From Rhizobium sp. BK313 (lineage in GTDB: Bacteria > Pseudomonadota > Alphaproteobacteria > Rhizobiales > Rhizobiaceae): a DNA stretch of 64,000 nt. The DNA lies in contig NZ_JACHZQ010000004.1 of NCBI RefSeq assembly GCF_014193655.1, positions 186,001-250,000 of the forward strand, read 5' to 3'. The number at the start of each line of letters is the position of its first letter. Position 1 is the stretch's first letter. Shown here piece after piece: positions 44,359 through 53,251 of the stretch. The position numbers were made by a program, and so were the translations under genes. The notes below the pieces were generated by a model. That model searched no databases. It was not told where the DNA came from and worked only from the letters and a program-made list of their open reading frames with translations.

Positions 44359-45039
44359 ATGAAGTCTGCGACGAGATCGGCCACATCGGCTTTTTTCAGC
44401 GCTCCGGAAAGCGACGTCTTTCCGCCAACAGGTGGAATCCTGAAGAGGACGTTCGACGTCACAACCGCACTGACGGCGCTGATTTTCATCAGCCCCATCT
44501 TCCTTATGCTTATGCTCTTGGTGAAGCTCTCGGACCGAGGCCCGGTTTTTTACGGCCATCGCCGCATCGGACATAACGGCAAAACCTTCCGTTGCCTGAA
44601 GTTCCGTACCATGGTCGTCGACGGCGATAAGGTTCTGCAGGCCTATCTGCAGGCCAATCCTCGAGCGATGGAAGAATGGCGAGCAACACGCAAACTGCAG
44701 AACGACCCCCGCGTCACCCTTGTCGGCGCGGTGCTCCGTAAACTCAGCCTCGACGAGCTGCCGCAGCTTATCAATATCATTCGCGGTGAAATGAGCGTCG
44801 TCGGGCCACGTCCCGTCGTCGAGGACGAGCTGGAACTCTACGAAACCTCTGCGATTTACTACCTCCAATCTCGCCCTGGCCTGACGGGCCTCTGGCAGGT
44901 CAGCGGTCGTAACGACGTATCCTATGCCAGCCGCGTCGCCTTTGACACGCATTACGTCAAAAACTGGTCGCTTAGCAGCGATGTGCTCATCATCGCCAAA
45001 ACCATTCCTGCGGTCTGCCTATCGCGCGGCAGCTACTAA
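44359..45039 (+). CDS. exoY: Undecaprenyl-phosphate galactose phosphotransferase, ExoY
   Basis: Initiating enzyme of succinoglycan synthesis, 226 residues; transfers galactose-1-phosphate from UDP-galactose to undecaprenyl phosphate at the inner membrane. I chose ATG at 44359 (GGAG eight bases upstream), giving exactly the S. meliloti ExoY length, over ATG at 44341. One N-terminal membrane segment (about residues 33-55), then the sugar-transferase core: KFRTMVVDG, LRKLSLDELPQLINI, SVVGPRPVVEDEL and GLTGLWQVSGRND. First gene of exoYFQZ. Confidence 0.94.
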   Translation: MKSATRSATSAFFSAPESDVFPPTGGILKRTFDVTTALTALIFISPIFLMLMLLVKLSDRGPVFYGHRRIGHNGKTFRCLKFRTMVVDGDKVLQAYLQANPRAMEEWRATRKLQNDPRVTLVGAVLRKLSLDELPQLINIIRGEMSVVGPRPVVEDELELYETSAIYYLQSRPGLTGLWQVSGRNDVSYASRVAFDTHYVKNWSLSSDVLIIAKTIPAVCLSRGSY

Positions 45040-45123
45040 CCGCGAACGCAGATACCGCAGGCAAACATCCTGCGGTTTCCCCGCAAATGCGGGGCTGCAG
45101 TCCAATAACAGGGAAGATCCTGC

Positions 45124-46398
45124 ATGATCGAAATTCAGTCTCCTGGTAAGTTCGTTGGCGTGGCCACACCCATTCGTTGCACAGCCCTGGTTCTTCTCAG
45201 CCTGTGCATGGTATCGGGCGGTGCCTATGCCGATAATCTTCCTGGATATCACCTGGGCGTCATGGACAAGCTGCACATTCGCGTTGCCGAATGGCAGACT
45301 GCGGAGGGCACGATCCGCGACTGGTCGACGATCTCCGGCGACTATACCGTCGGCCCCTCTGGTTCGGTTTCCGTTCCTTTCATCGGTGATATGCCGGCCA
45401 TCGGCAAGACAACGGACGAAATTGCCGAAGCGATTGGTATCGGGCTGCAAAGGCAATTCGGCTTGCGCGATCGACCTTCGGCTTCCGTGGAGCTTTCGCA
45501 ATTCCGGCCCATCTATCTCGCTGGCGAGGTTCAGAATCCGGGCCAATATCCTTTTGTGCCCAACCTCACTGTCCTCAAGGCAATTAGCCTCGGTGGCGGC
45601 ACGCGCCGTGCCGACGCCGGCCAGCGGTTCGCACGCGATTTCATCAATGCCAAGGGTGATGCGGTCGTCCTCATGGCGGAGCGCGGGCGACTGCTAATGC
45701 GCAAGGCGCGTCTGCTGGCCGAACTCGCAGGTAAAGATCAGATCGATGTTCCGCCGGAACTACAAAAGCTTCCGCAATCGGCTGACCTACTGGCTAGCGA
45801 AGACGCCTTGATGAAATCGCGCAGCCAACGCCTGAAAACGCAGTTGCAGGCTTTGGCAGACCTGAAAGTCTTGCTGCAAAGCGAGGTCGAAGCTCTGGCG
45901 AAGAAGACCGATACGCTAAGCCGGCAGCTTGATCTGGCCAAGGCGGACCGCGACAAGGTCGAGAGCCTGGCGGAAAAAGGATTGGAACTTGCCTCGCGCA
46001 AGATCTCTGCCGAACAGCGCACTTCGGATGTGGAGACCAATCTGCTGGATACCGACACGGCATCGCTGAACGCCAAGCAGAGCATCAGCAAGGCCGACCA
46101 AGACCAGAATACGCTGCGCGAGGATTGGCAAAACTCGCTCGCCCAGGATTTGCAGGATACCGATACTCAGTTGGAGACCCTGCAGCTCAAGCTCTCCACC
46201 AGCCAAGCGCTAATGCAGGAAGCGGTGGCGCAGTCGGCCGATGCCAGCAATATCGATGCCAGCGGGCAGGGCGTCAACATCGTCTATACCATCGTGCGGG
46301 ATGACAACGGCCAGTCGAAGAACATTCCGGCTGAAGAAAATACCCAAGTTCTGCCCGGCGACCTTATCAAGGTCAGCGCCGGTCTGGCCATGCGATAA
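45124..46398 (+). CDS. exoF: Polysaccharide export protein, ExoF (OPX-type)
   Basis: Periplasmic/outer-membrane export protein of 424 residues. Signal peptide about residues 1-37 (ending GAYA-DN), with no lipobox cysteine. Polysaccharide-export domain at about residues 40-120 (YHLGVMDKLHIRVAEW, VGPSGSVSVPFIGDMP), then an SLBB-like stretch (RPIYLAGEVQNPGQYPF). Residues about 220-365 are strongly coiled-coil. It works with ExoP and ExoQ in polymerisation and export. ATG at 45124, 84 bases after exoY; exoQ follows 9 bases downstream. Confidence 0.92.
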   Translation: MIEIQSPGKFVGVATPIRCTALVLLSLCMVSGGAYADNLPGYHLGVMDKLHIRVAEWQTAEGTIRDWSTISGDYTVGPSGSVSVPFIGDMPAIGKTTDEIAEAIGIGLQRQFGLRDRPSASVELSQFRPIYLAGEVQNPGQYPFVPNLTVLKAISLGGGTRRADAGQRFARDFINAKGDAVVLMAERGRLLMRKARLLAELAGKDQIDVPPELQKLPQSADLLASEDALMKSRSQRLKTQLQALADLKVLLQSEVEALAKKTDTLSRQLDLAKADRDKVESLAEKGLELASRKISAEQRTSDVETNLLDTDTASLNAKQSISKADQDQNTLREDWQNSLAQDLQDTDTQLETLQLKLSTSQALMQEAVAQSADASNIDASGQGVNIVYTIVRDDNGQSKNIPAEENTQVLPGDLIKVSAGLAMR

Positions 46399-46407
46399 GG
46401 AGGGTCG

Positions 46408-47700
46408 ATGCAGATCGCCAAGTCGACCTTCATTCGTCCAGGCAGCAACGCCACCTATGGCATGGTGGCTGTTGGGCTCTCTTTCTTCGTCTTCGCCTAC
46501 TCCTCCCGCTTCGGGCAGCCATCGATTATCGCTTATTATGCTCTCTGGTTTCCATTGGTGCTGATGGACTATCGCAGCACGCTCGGCAACTACCAGAAGC
46601 AGCTATGGCTGTTCGCCTTCGGCGTTTTTACCTGCCTTTCGATCTTCTGGTCGGCCGTGCCCGCGTTGACGGCGCGCAGCTCAATCCAGTACATGACACA
46701 TATCATCTGCGCACTGATCGCCATGCGCACGCTCGATATCCGCACGCTCACGCGGGGCGCGATCGCCGGTGCGGGCATCGTGCTGATCTATTCGATGCTA
46801 TTCGGCTACTACGCCTATGACCCGCTCGACGGCAACTACAGCTTCGTCGGCGCCTTCGATTCGAAGAACCAGCTCGGCTTTTACGCCTCGCTCGGCATCT
46901 ATTTCGCTTTCGCCGCCGTCTTCATCCTCGGCGAGCGCCGTATCTGGATGGTCGGTGCCGGCATCCTCGGATTGTTGTCTGCCTATTGCCTCATTGCGTC
47001 AGCATCGGCGACATCGGTATTGACCACCGCTGTGGTTGTCGCGCTCAGCATCGGCATGCGCGCCATCTTGTTCCTGTCGCCGCGGCAACGAAAGAAGCTA
47101 TTTGCCGCCGCGGCCATATCCGGTGTCATACTTGCCGTCGCGGGTGTCTATCTCGGCGGTGTCGATCTCGTGCTCGGTGCCTTCGGCAAGGACTCGACGC
47201 TGACGGGTCGCACCTATCTGTGGCAACAGGGTATCGCTGCAGCAGCGCTGCATCCCTTCTTCGGTGTCGGCTACGGGGCCTATTGGGTGCAGGGCTTTTC
47301 CGAGCCGGAACGTCTGTGGGAAGAATTCTTTATCGCCTCCCGTGCCGGTTTCCATTTCCACAACACCTTCATCGAAACAACCGTCGAGACCGGCTTGATC
47401 GGCGTCTCCCTGCTCGTGGCGATCCTGCTCACCACCGTCGTCGGCCATCTCAAGCGGTTTCTGAGCGACATCAGAAACGATGAATCCTATGTCCTATTCG
47501 GCGTAGCGGCACTGCTTATGATCCGTGCCTTCGTCGAGATCGACATTCTCAATCCCTACCACGTCGGCTCGTTCCTGTTTTATTTCACGGCGGGTAAGCT
47601 GGCGATGAAGACCCGGGCAGCACTGATTGTTCCGCTCGCTCCCGACGATCGTCTGGAGTTTGCGCCGCCGGTGAGCTGGGAGCCGCGGATCAGCAGATGA
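46408..47700 (+). CDS. exoQ: Succinoglycan polymerase, ExoQ (O-antigen ligase-like)
   Basis: Polytopic membrane protein of 430 residues with about 10-12 hydrophobic segments, of the Wzy/WaaL-type family. It joins octasaccharide units into high-molecular-weight succinoglycan. A large periplasmic loop holds STLTGRTYLWQQGIAAA, HPFFGVGYGAYWVQG and FHFHNTFIETTVETGLIG, the typical H-N-x-x-x-x motif of O-antigen ligase-type polymerases. ATG at 46408 has AAGGAGGGTC upstream. Its stop overlaps exoZ (ATGA). Confidence 0.92.
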   Translation: MQIAKSTFIRPGSNATYGMVAVGLSFFVFAYSSRFGQPSIIAYYALWFPLVLMDYRSTLGNYQKQLWLFAFGVFTCLSIFWSAVPALTARSSIQYMTHIICALIAMRTLDIRTLTRGAIAGAGIVLIYSMLFGYYAYDPLDGNYSFVGAFDSKNQLGFYASLGIYFAFAAVFILGERRIWMVGAGILGLLSAYCLIASASATSVLTTAVVVALSIGMRAILFLSPRQRKKLFAAAAISGVILAVAGVYLGGVDLVLGAFGKDSTLTGRTYLWQQGIAAAALHPFFGVGYGAYWVQGFSEPERLWEEFFIASRAGFHFHNTFIETTVETGLIGVSLLVAILLTTVVGHLKRFLSDIRNDESYVLFGVAALLMIRAFVEIDILNPYHVGSFLFYFTAGKLAMKTRAALIVPLAPDDRLEFAPPVSWEPRISR

Positions 47701-48698
47701 AAACTCTTTATGGCATTCAATATCTGCGCGGCTTCGCCGCTCTGGCAGTGGTCCTGTTCCACGCCGCAGATCGGACAGACAATCATTTCGTCATTGGGGC
47801 GGCCGGCGTCGACGTCTTTTTCGTCATCAGCGGCTTCATCATGTGGACGATGAGCGAGCGCCGGCCGGTGACGCCGTTGCGCTTCCTGCTCGATCGTCTG
47901 CAGCGCATCGCACCATCCTACTGGATCGTTACCGCCATCATGATTGCGGGCGCATTCGCCGGCCTGTTTCCGAGCATGAAGCTGACGGTCGGCCATATCC
48001 TCGGCTCGCTGTTTTTCATCCCCGTCCGCTCGCCAAGCAACGGTTCGATCTGGCCGGTTCTCGTGCAGGGGTGGACGTTGAATTTCGAGATGTTCTTTTA
48101 CGTCGTCTTCGCCGCAATGTTGCTGCTGCCGCGCCGCATACAGCTTGCCGGCATGGCCGCCGTCTTCCTTGCCTTCGTCGTCGCCGGCATTCTCTTTCAT
48201 CCGCAGTCGTCGTTGCTCCTCACCTATACGCAGCCGATCATTCTTGAATTCGTTGCCGGTGCGATACTTGGCCGGCTGTGGCTATTGGGCAAAACACCGG
48301 GCGCCGGCCTCGGTCTTGCGCTGGTCGTCGTCGCGTTGCTGGGTTTTGCTGCTATCCAGCTTTTTGGTCTCGAATTCAACGAGCTGAACTGCGGGCCACT
48401 CGCCGTTGCACTTGTGCTTGGCATGGTATCGCTGGAGCGCAATGGAAAGCTGCCGGAGATTCCGCTGCTCACCTATCTCGGCAACAGCTCCTATTCGATC
48501 TATCTCTGGCATACGCTGGCAATCTCGGTGGTTAGTAAACTGGTAGCGTCCACGCAGATGCCCTCCGACGTTGCGACATTCATCTGCGTCATTGCAGGCA
48601 CGTTGCTGGGTATCTGTGCCTACGAAGCGGTCGAAAAACCGCTGCGCAACCTGTTGAGGAATGTGAGCTGGCAGCGGTCACGCCCATCGCCGGCGTGA
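47697..48698 (+). CDS. exoZ: Succinoglycan acetyltransferase, ExoZ (acyltransferase family 3)
   Basis: Polytopic membrane acyltransferase of 333 residues that O-acetylates the repeat unit. YGIQYLRGFAALAVVLFHAA carries the conserved R...H of the family, AAGVDVFFVISGFIMW follows, and RLQRIAPSYWIVT is typical. About ten hydrophobic segments. It overlaps exoQ by four bases and ends seven bases before the convergent anti-sigma gene. In S. meliloti exoB (UDP-glucose 4-epimerase) is next; here the synteny ends. Confidence 0.92.
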   Translation: MKTLYGIQYLRGFAALAVVLFHAADRTDNHFVIGAAGVDVFFVISGFIMWTMSERRPVTPLRFLLDRLQRIAPSYWIVTAIMIAGAFAGLFPSMKLTVGHILGSLFFIPVRSPSNGSIWPVLVQGWTLNFEMFFYVVFAAMLLLPRRIQLAGMAAVFLAFVVAGILFHPQSSLLLTYTQPIILEFVAGAILGRLWLLGKTPGAGLGLALVVVALLGFAAIQLFGLEFNELNCGPLAVALVLGMVSLERNGKLPEIPLLTYLGNSSYSIYLWHTLAISVVSKLVASTQMPSDVATFICVIAGTLLGICAYEAVEKPLRNLLRNVSWQRSRPSPA

Positions 48699-48705
48699 CA
48701 AATAC

Positions 48706-49485
48706 TCAAACCTTGGTCTCGACCTGATGCCGGATATCGTTCGCCAAGGGGTGCAGGTCTTCCGATGTCGAGGGGCCGACGAGGCTGTAGCCCATGCCGT
48801 TGCTCGCCCAGGTGAAGCCGGTGGTCGTGCCTTCGGAATGTTCGTCCATCGGCTTGTTCTGGTCAACCAGCATCGGCCGGGTGAGCAAAACCAGGCGCGT
48901 GCCGTGGTCATTATCATACATCAGCATCAGACCCGGCCCATGCGTCGTGGCTGTGACCCGGCCACCCATCAGGCGATACCCGGAGGCGGAAAGATCGGGA
49001 AGCGAGACCGGATGCTGCAGCCGCTCCGACGCCCAGGCTACCAACTTGGCGCTGTCGTCGGCACGCAGTTCGACGGGGCGAACCTTGTCGGAGGCATAGG
49101 CGCCATAGTTGTCGACCGCCTCCCGAGCCAGGGCAACGACACCTTCGTTCGCCGGCAGCGACAGTCCGTGTAGCCACCAGCCACTACCCCCGCCGAAAAC
49201 AAACAATGCGGTCGCCGCTGCCGCCATCCACCAGGGCGCTATGACCGCTCTATTCCGCCGGCCCTCGATCATATGCGCAAGATTGAGGGCGGTCGGCACG
49301 GGCTCGTCAGCGATGGGATCGAAGACATCACGCAGCTTCCGCCGCTGCAAATGGTAACCTTCCACACGAGCGGCGACGTCGGCATGACTTTCCAGATAGG
49401 CCACAATCTCGGCCCGGCGCTCAGCGTCCAGCGCGTCGTCGACATAGGCGTGGAGATCGTCCTCGGTAATAGGCTGCATAGTCAT
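48706..49485 (-). CDS. Membrane anti-sigma factor
   Basis: Protein of 259 residues with an N-terminal cytoplasmic anti-sigma domain (ITEDDLHAYVDDALDAERRA, VEGYHLQRRKLRDVFDPIAD), one membrane segment at about residues 80-100 (APWWMAAAATALFVFGG), and a periplasmic domain of about 155 residues (GYRLMGGRVTATTHG, MLMYDNDHGTRLVLLTRP). It lacks the H-x-x-x-C-x-x-C zinc motif, so it is not a ZAS-type sensor. ATG at 49485 overlaps the sigma factor stop (ATGA). It presumably holds the sigma factor inactive until an envelope signal arrives. Confidence 0.85.
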   Translation of the reverse strand: MTMQPITEDDLHAYVDDALDAERRAEIVAYLESHADVAARVEGYHLQRRKLRDVFDPIADEPVPTALNLAHMIEGRRNRAVIAPWWMAAAATALFVFGGGSGWWLHGLSLPANEGVVALAREAVDNYGAYASDKVRPVELRADDSAKLVAWASERLQHPVSLPDLSASGYRLMGGRVTATTHGPGLMLMYDNDHGTRLVLLTRPMLVDQNKPMDEHSEGTTTGFTWASNGMGYSLVGPSTSEDLHPLANDIRHQVETKV

Positions 49486-50009
49486 TTTACTCTCCGCAGA
49501 TGTGCGCCCGGCCGGGCGGCTGCGCCTTCTCCTTCCAGTAGATGTCGCAACCGTTCGCGGGCCCGCGCGAGGCGCGACATCACCGTGCCGATAGGTATGC
49601 TCAGCACTTCGGCCACTTGGGCATAGGACAGATCCTCGACCGATACCAGCAGCAGGACGCTGCGTTGCTCTTCCGGCAGAAGGGCCAAGGCTGCCACGAT
49701 ATCGCGCCGTATCAAGGCATCCTCCTGCGTCGGACCTCTCGAAAACGCGACCTCATCCGCATCCTCCAGCGGGACGTGTACGCCCCGCCGCGCCGACTGC
49801 CGCAACCGGTTGACGGCAAGATTGTGCAGAATGGCGAAAACCCAGGTGCGTGGATCTCCTTCCCGACGGCGCTGGTGCCAATGGCTTATCACCCGCTCCA
49901 GGCAATCCTGCACCAGATCGTCCGCACCCGCCGCATCGTGCAACAGCGCCCGCGCATAACGACGCAGTGCTGGGATCAGCGGCTCGACAAGACGGAGAAT
50001 GTCACTCAT
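49482..50009 (-). CDS. ECF-type RNA polymerase sigma factor
   Basis: Sigma factor of 175 residues. I chose ATG at 50009 (AAGGG upstream); a start nine codons earlier is possible. Region 2 at about residues 12-75 (ARALLHDAAGADDLVQDCLE, RTWVFAILHNLAVNRLR) and region 4 at about residues 115-165 (LPEEQRSVLLLVSVEDLSYA, IPIGTVMSRLARARERLR). The anti-sigma gene overlaps its 3' end. The YVTN protein and DUF305 genes lie upstream on the same strand and are candidate targets or partners. Confidence 0.9.
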   Translation of the reverse strand: MSDILRLVEPLIPALRRYARALLHDAAGADDLVQDCLERVISHWHQRRREGDPRTWVFAILHNLAVNRLRQSARRGVHVPLEDADEVAFSRGPTQEDALIRRDIVAALALLPEEQRSVLLLVSVEDLSYAQVAEVLSIPIGTVMSRLARARERLRHLLEGEGAAARPGAHLRRVK

Positions 50010-50045
50010 GTGCGTGAGCCCTTCTGGCCAATCCAAAACTGGACA

Positions 50046-50082
50046 CCGCCCGCCACCCTATATCACAGGAGATGGCGGGCGG
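50046..50082. terminator. Long hairpin between YVTN gene and sigma factor gene
   Basis: CCGCCCGCCA (50046-50055) and TGGCGGGCGG (50073-50082) form a perfect 10-bp stem with a 17-base loop. It lies just after the stop of the YVTN protein gene and about 37 bases upstream of the sigma factor start. No U run follows on the minus strand, so it may only partly separate the two units. Confidence 0.5.
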
Positions 50083-50103
50083 ATCACTCTCAATATGTCT
50101 GGC

Positions 50104-51564
50104 TCAACGTTTCTGGACTTGAACGATCGCGCCTGGCTGGCCATCGGCACCCGCGGCTGCGATCACAAGATAACGCCGCTCAGCCTTGGCATCGCTTTGG
50201 ACGATCTGCCGGATCGGGCCTACGGCATTGACGATCGCAGAACCCGCCGGGTTTGTCATGAAGGAGGCGAGCGGCTCCAACATACCGCTGCCGTCAGCAT
50301 GCGAGGCGAGCGCCAGGACAAAAGGCTTCTTCGGCTCTAGACCGGTCGCGGATGCCTGCAGGACCTGAGACAAGCCTTGATCGAACAGCGTAACACTCGT
50401 CGGCACCTTGTCGCCTTCAGGCTTGCCCTTTGCCACCATCTGCAGATGAGCGGCCTGGCCGGCGACGCCAAGAGGCTGCAGATTCTGCGTGCCGTCGCCA
50501 TCGGGAACCGCATTCGGTACATAGGCGACAGCCTGCGGCGCCTGACCGATCGGGATGGTGGCGATGACCTTGTTGGTCAGCGTGTCGATGGCAGCGAAAG
50601 CGTCGGCATTTTCAAGACCGACATAGACGCGCGTGCCATCGCCCGAGGGCCAGACGCCATGCGGCAGATTGCCGACCGGAATGGTCGCGACCTGCTCGAA
50701 ATTGTCCGTGCGGAAGACCTTCACCTCGTTAAGACCGCCAACTGTGACATAGGCAAACGTGCCATTGGCATTGTGCACGATGTTGACGTGGTTGGTGATC
50801 GGACCGGTATCCAGCGTCTTGATGGCATCGAACGGCGCCTGCGCGTTGAAGACCTGCGTCTTGCCGGTGTCCTTCAGTGTAAACCAGACCTGCTTGCCGT
50901 CGGGTGTGGCGGCGATGTTCGGGCAGAAGGGGCTTTCCTGCTTCACATGTCCGACGATCTGATGATCGGCGACCGAGACCACCACCGTATCCGGATTGAA
51001 AGACGAGCAGATGTAGCCGTATTTGCCGTCGGGCGAGAAGATCTGCATGCCGGGACCAGCCGGCACCTTGATCTGTAGCTTTTCCTGATAGGTCTTGGCA
51101 TCGATGACCGAAATGTAGTCTTCGCCGCGAACCGTCACCCAAACTTCATTGCCGTCGGGCGTAAAAAAGGCCTCGTGCGGCGAGCGGCCAACATAGGTCG
51201 TATGCTTGACCGTGTTCGTCGCCGTGTCGATGAAAGTCACCGAATTCGAGCCGATCGAGACAACGGCGAGCGTCTTATGGTCCGGCGAGAAGCCCATCCC
51301 GTGCACCAGAACCTGGCCTTTGTAGAGCGGGCTGAGATTACCCGGCTGCGGATCGCCGAGCTTGATGACACCGAGCAGCTTGTTGTCGACCGGATCACTC
51401 ACAGACACGGTGTTGGAAAACTGCTCGGCCGCATAGACGCGATCCTTATGGCTGATCGCGATATCCGGATCGGCGGCGGCGCCCGGCGCCTGGCCTGCAA
51501 AGCTTGCGACAGGTGCGAACATGGTGCCGGCAAGAAGACCGAGGGTGAGGAGGGTACGCTTCAT
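50104..51564 (-). CDS. YVTN-type beta-propeller protein (periplasmic)
   Basis: Secreted protein of 486 residues with a signal peptide (about residues 1-23, ending SFA-GQ). It has at least six repeats of the YVTN/NHL-like type, each of about 40 residues: VYAAEQFSNTVSVSDPVDNK, LAVVSIGSNSVTFIDTATN, VWVTVRGEDYISVIDAKTY, FAYVTVGGLNEVKVFRTDN, VYVGLENADAFAAIDTLTNK. The C-terminal 130 residues are a separate domain of unknown type. No catalytic residues can be assigned. It is probably a scaffold or ligand-binding propeller in the envelope. It lies 13 bases downstream of the DUF305 gene on the same strand, so the two are likely co-transcribed. Confidence 0.85.
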   Translation of the reverse strand: MKRTLLTLGLLAGTMFAPVASFAGQAPGAAADPDIAISHKDRVYAAEQFSNTVSVSDPVDNKLLGVIKLGDPQPGNLSPLYKGQVLVHGMGFSPDHKTLAVVSIGSNSVTFIDTATNTVKHTTYVGRSPHEAFFTPDGNEVWVTVRGEDYISVIDAKTYQEKLQIKVPAGPGMQIFSPDGKYGYICSSFNPDTVVVSVADHQIVGHVKQESPFCPNIAATPDGKQVWFTLKDTGKTQVFNAQAPFDAIKTLDTGPITNHVNIVHNANGTFAYVTVGGLNEVKVFRTDNFEQVATIPVGNLPHGVWPSGDGTRVYVGLENADAFAAIDTLTNKVIATIPIGQAPQAVAYVPNAVPDGDGTQNLQPLGVAGQAAHLQMVAKGKPEGDKVPTSVTLFDQGLSQVLQASATGLEPKKPFVLALASHADGSGMLEPLASFMTNPAGSAIVNAVGPIRQIVQSDAKAERRYLVIAAAGADGQPGAIVQVQKR

Positions 51565-51577
51565 GATAGGGTCCTTT

Positions 51578-52084
51578 TCAATTGCCCATTTTCATATTCA
51601 TCATGGACATGCCCGAGGACATGGACGATGAATTCTGACCGGTGGAGGTGGAAGGCGAGGCGGCATCGACCTGCGTCGGAGCCGCCGTCGAGGGAGGCAG
51701 GGGATCGCCGAGCGCCAGCCGCATGGCAGCGATTTCCTGCTGTTGATCGACAATGATTTCCTGCGCTATGCGCTTCAATTGCTCGTTCGTGCCGTAACGC
51801 AGATAGGCTTGAGCCATGTCGATGGCGCCCTGGTGATGCGGGATCATCATCTCAACGAAATCGCGGTCGACATTGCCGGTCGGCTTGACCGCCATGTCGT
51901 CCATCATTTTCGTCATCGCCGCATCGTTTTCAGTGAGGTAGGGCGCCTCCGACTGAATGGCTGGCGATGACGGCGCCTGCGAAGTCGGTGCATCCTGCGC
52001 GAACGCCAATGCTGCGGACGAAAGTGCCGCGGCGGTGAACGCGGAGATGACAGCCATATGCCGGATAGGACGGGAATTGCTCAT
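51578..52084 (-). CDS. DUF305 family secreted protein
   Basis: Small exported protein of 168 residues. ATG at 52084 has GGAGGCAAG upstream, which decides it against a start 16 codons earlier. Signal peptide about residues 1-29 (ALA-FAQD). The DUF305 ferritin-like helical core carries DFVEMMIPHHQGAIDMAQAY and IVDQQQEIAAMRLAL; the D-x-x-x-x-M-I-x-H-H motif is conserved and often linked to copper or other metal handling. The C-terminal tail is Met/Ser-rich (SSMSSGMSMMNMKMGN), a plausible methionine metal ligand. It leads the DUF305-YVTN pair upstream of the sigma factor. Confidence 0.85.
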   Translation of the reverse strand: MSNSRPIRHMAVISAFTAAALSSAALAFAQDAPTSQAPSSPAIQSEAPYLTENDAAMTKMMDDMAVKPTGNVDRDFVEMMIPHHQGAIDMAQAYLRYGTNEQLKRIAQEIIVDQQQEIAAMRLALGDPLPPSTAAPTQVDAASPSTSTGQNSSSMSSGMSMMNMKMGN

Positions 52085-52136
52085 GTCTTGCCTCCTGAAG
52101 GGATTGCCGAGCGGCTTCATGGAGGTAGACAAACGT

Positions 52137-52158
52137 CACCGCGGTTTATTCCGCGGTG
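52137..52158. terminator. Hairpin in the DUF305 leader
   Basis: CACCGCGG (52137-52144) and CCGCGGTG (52151-52158) form a perfect 8-bp stem with loop TTTATT, 53 bases upstream of the DUF305 start. It may be the second half of the terminator of the upstream importer operon or a leader structure of the DUF305 mRNA. Confidence 0.4.
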
Positions 52159-52194
52159 GAGAAATTATTTTTGTGGTAGGTCGGAAACGTATAT

Positions 52195-52217
52195 CGGCGG
52201 GCCATGCTAGCCCGCCG
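52195..52217 (-). terminator. Terminator-like hairpin after the ribose-type importer operon
   Basis: CGGCGGGC (52195-52202) and GCCCGCCG (52210-52217) form a perfect 8-bp GC-rich stem with a 7-base loop, 28 bases downstream of the permease stop in the direction of transcription. There is no long U run. Confidence 0.5.
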
Positions 52218-52244
52218 ACACCAACTGGTCGATCGCTATGGTCC

Positions 52245-53216
52245 TCAGAGACGCCGGCGGCGCAACTGGTCGAAATAAACGATCACGATGATCAGTACGC
52301 CGGTGATGATGCGCTGCCAGAAGGAATTCAGGTTGAGCAAGTTGGCGCCATTGTTGATGGTAGCGAGGATGAAAGCGCCGATCAGCGGACCATAGACGGA
52401 GCCGACCGCGCCGAAGAGGCTGGTGCCGCCAATGACGGAAGAGGCAATCGCCTGCAATTCCCAGCCATCCGCCTGCGTCGCATTGCCAATGGCGATGCGC
52501 GAGGCAAGCAGAACGCCGACGAAAGCGGCGCAGGTTCCCGACAATATATATGCGAGGTAGATCATCCAGGTGACGTTGACGCCGGAGAGACGCGCAGCCT
52601 CGCGGTTTGAACCGACGGCGAAGAGATAGCGGCCCCAGCGGCTGAGATGCAGGAAGATGAAAGCCGGTATGGCCACGACGATCACCATCCAAAACAGGCT
52701 TGGGATTCCCAGGAAATCGGCGACGGCGAAATTGGTGAAATCGTCGTTGACGATGTTGATCGTCGAGCCGTTGGTGATCAGCAGGCCGATGCCGCGCAGG
52801 GACGTCAGCGTCGCCAGCGTGATGATGAAGGGCGGCAGGCCCATGCGGACGATGCCGAAGCCATGAAAGGCGCCGATCAGCACACCAAACGCCAGGGTGA
52901 TGAGAATAGCGGCCCAGACCGGAAAACCCGCCTGCAGCAGCCAGGCGATGATGACAGTGCAGAAACCGACGATGGCGCCGACCGAGAGATCGATGCCTGC
53001 GGTGATAATGACAAAGGTCTGGCCAAGGGCGAGGATCGCCGTCATCGAGCCCTGACGCATCAGGTTGGTGATGTTGAGCGGCGTCCAGAATTTGTCGGTC
53101 CAGAATCCTAAGAGCACCCAGAGAGCGAGAAGGAGGAGGATCAGCGTCAAGCTGAAGAAGATGCTCATCTTTCGCCCAGGCGCTACGGCGGGACCTTCTG
53201 TCGTGTTTGTGGCCAT
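52245..53216 (-). CDS. Sugar ABC transporter permease, RbsC type
   Basis: Inner-membrane permease of 323 residues with about nine hydrophobic segments. FVIITAGIDLSVGAIVGFC is the ribose-family signature, GSNREAARLSGVNVTWMIYL the ATPase-contact loop, and VIGGTSLFGAVGSVYGPLIG the C-terminal motif. ATG at 53216, 35 bases after the ATPase stop. It is the last gene of the importer and presumably forms a homodimer, as no second permease is encoded here. Confidence 0.9.
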   Translation of the reverse strand: MATNTTEGPAVAPGRKMSIFFSLTLILLLLALWVLLGFWTDKFWTPLNITNLMRQGSMTAILALGQTFVIITAGIDLSVGAIVGFCTVIIAWLLQAGFPVWAAILITLAFGVLIGAFHGFGIVRMGLPPFIITLATLTSLRGIGLLITNGSTINIVNDDFTNFAVADFLGIPSLFWMVIVVAIPAFIFLHLSRWGRYLFAVGSNREAARLSGVNVTWMIYLAYILSGTCAAFVGVLLASRIAIGNATQADGWELQAIASSVIGGTSLFGAVGSVYGPLIGAFILATINNGANLLNLNSFWQRIITGVLIIVIVYFDQLRRRRL

Positions 53217-53251
53217 TGTTTTGTCTCTCTGTTCCCGATTTTATTTATTGT

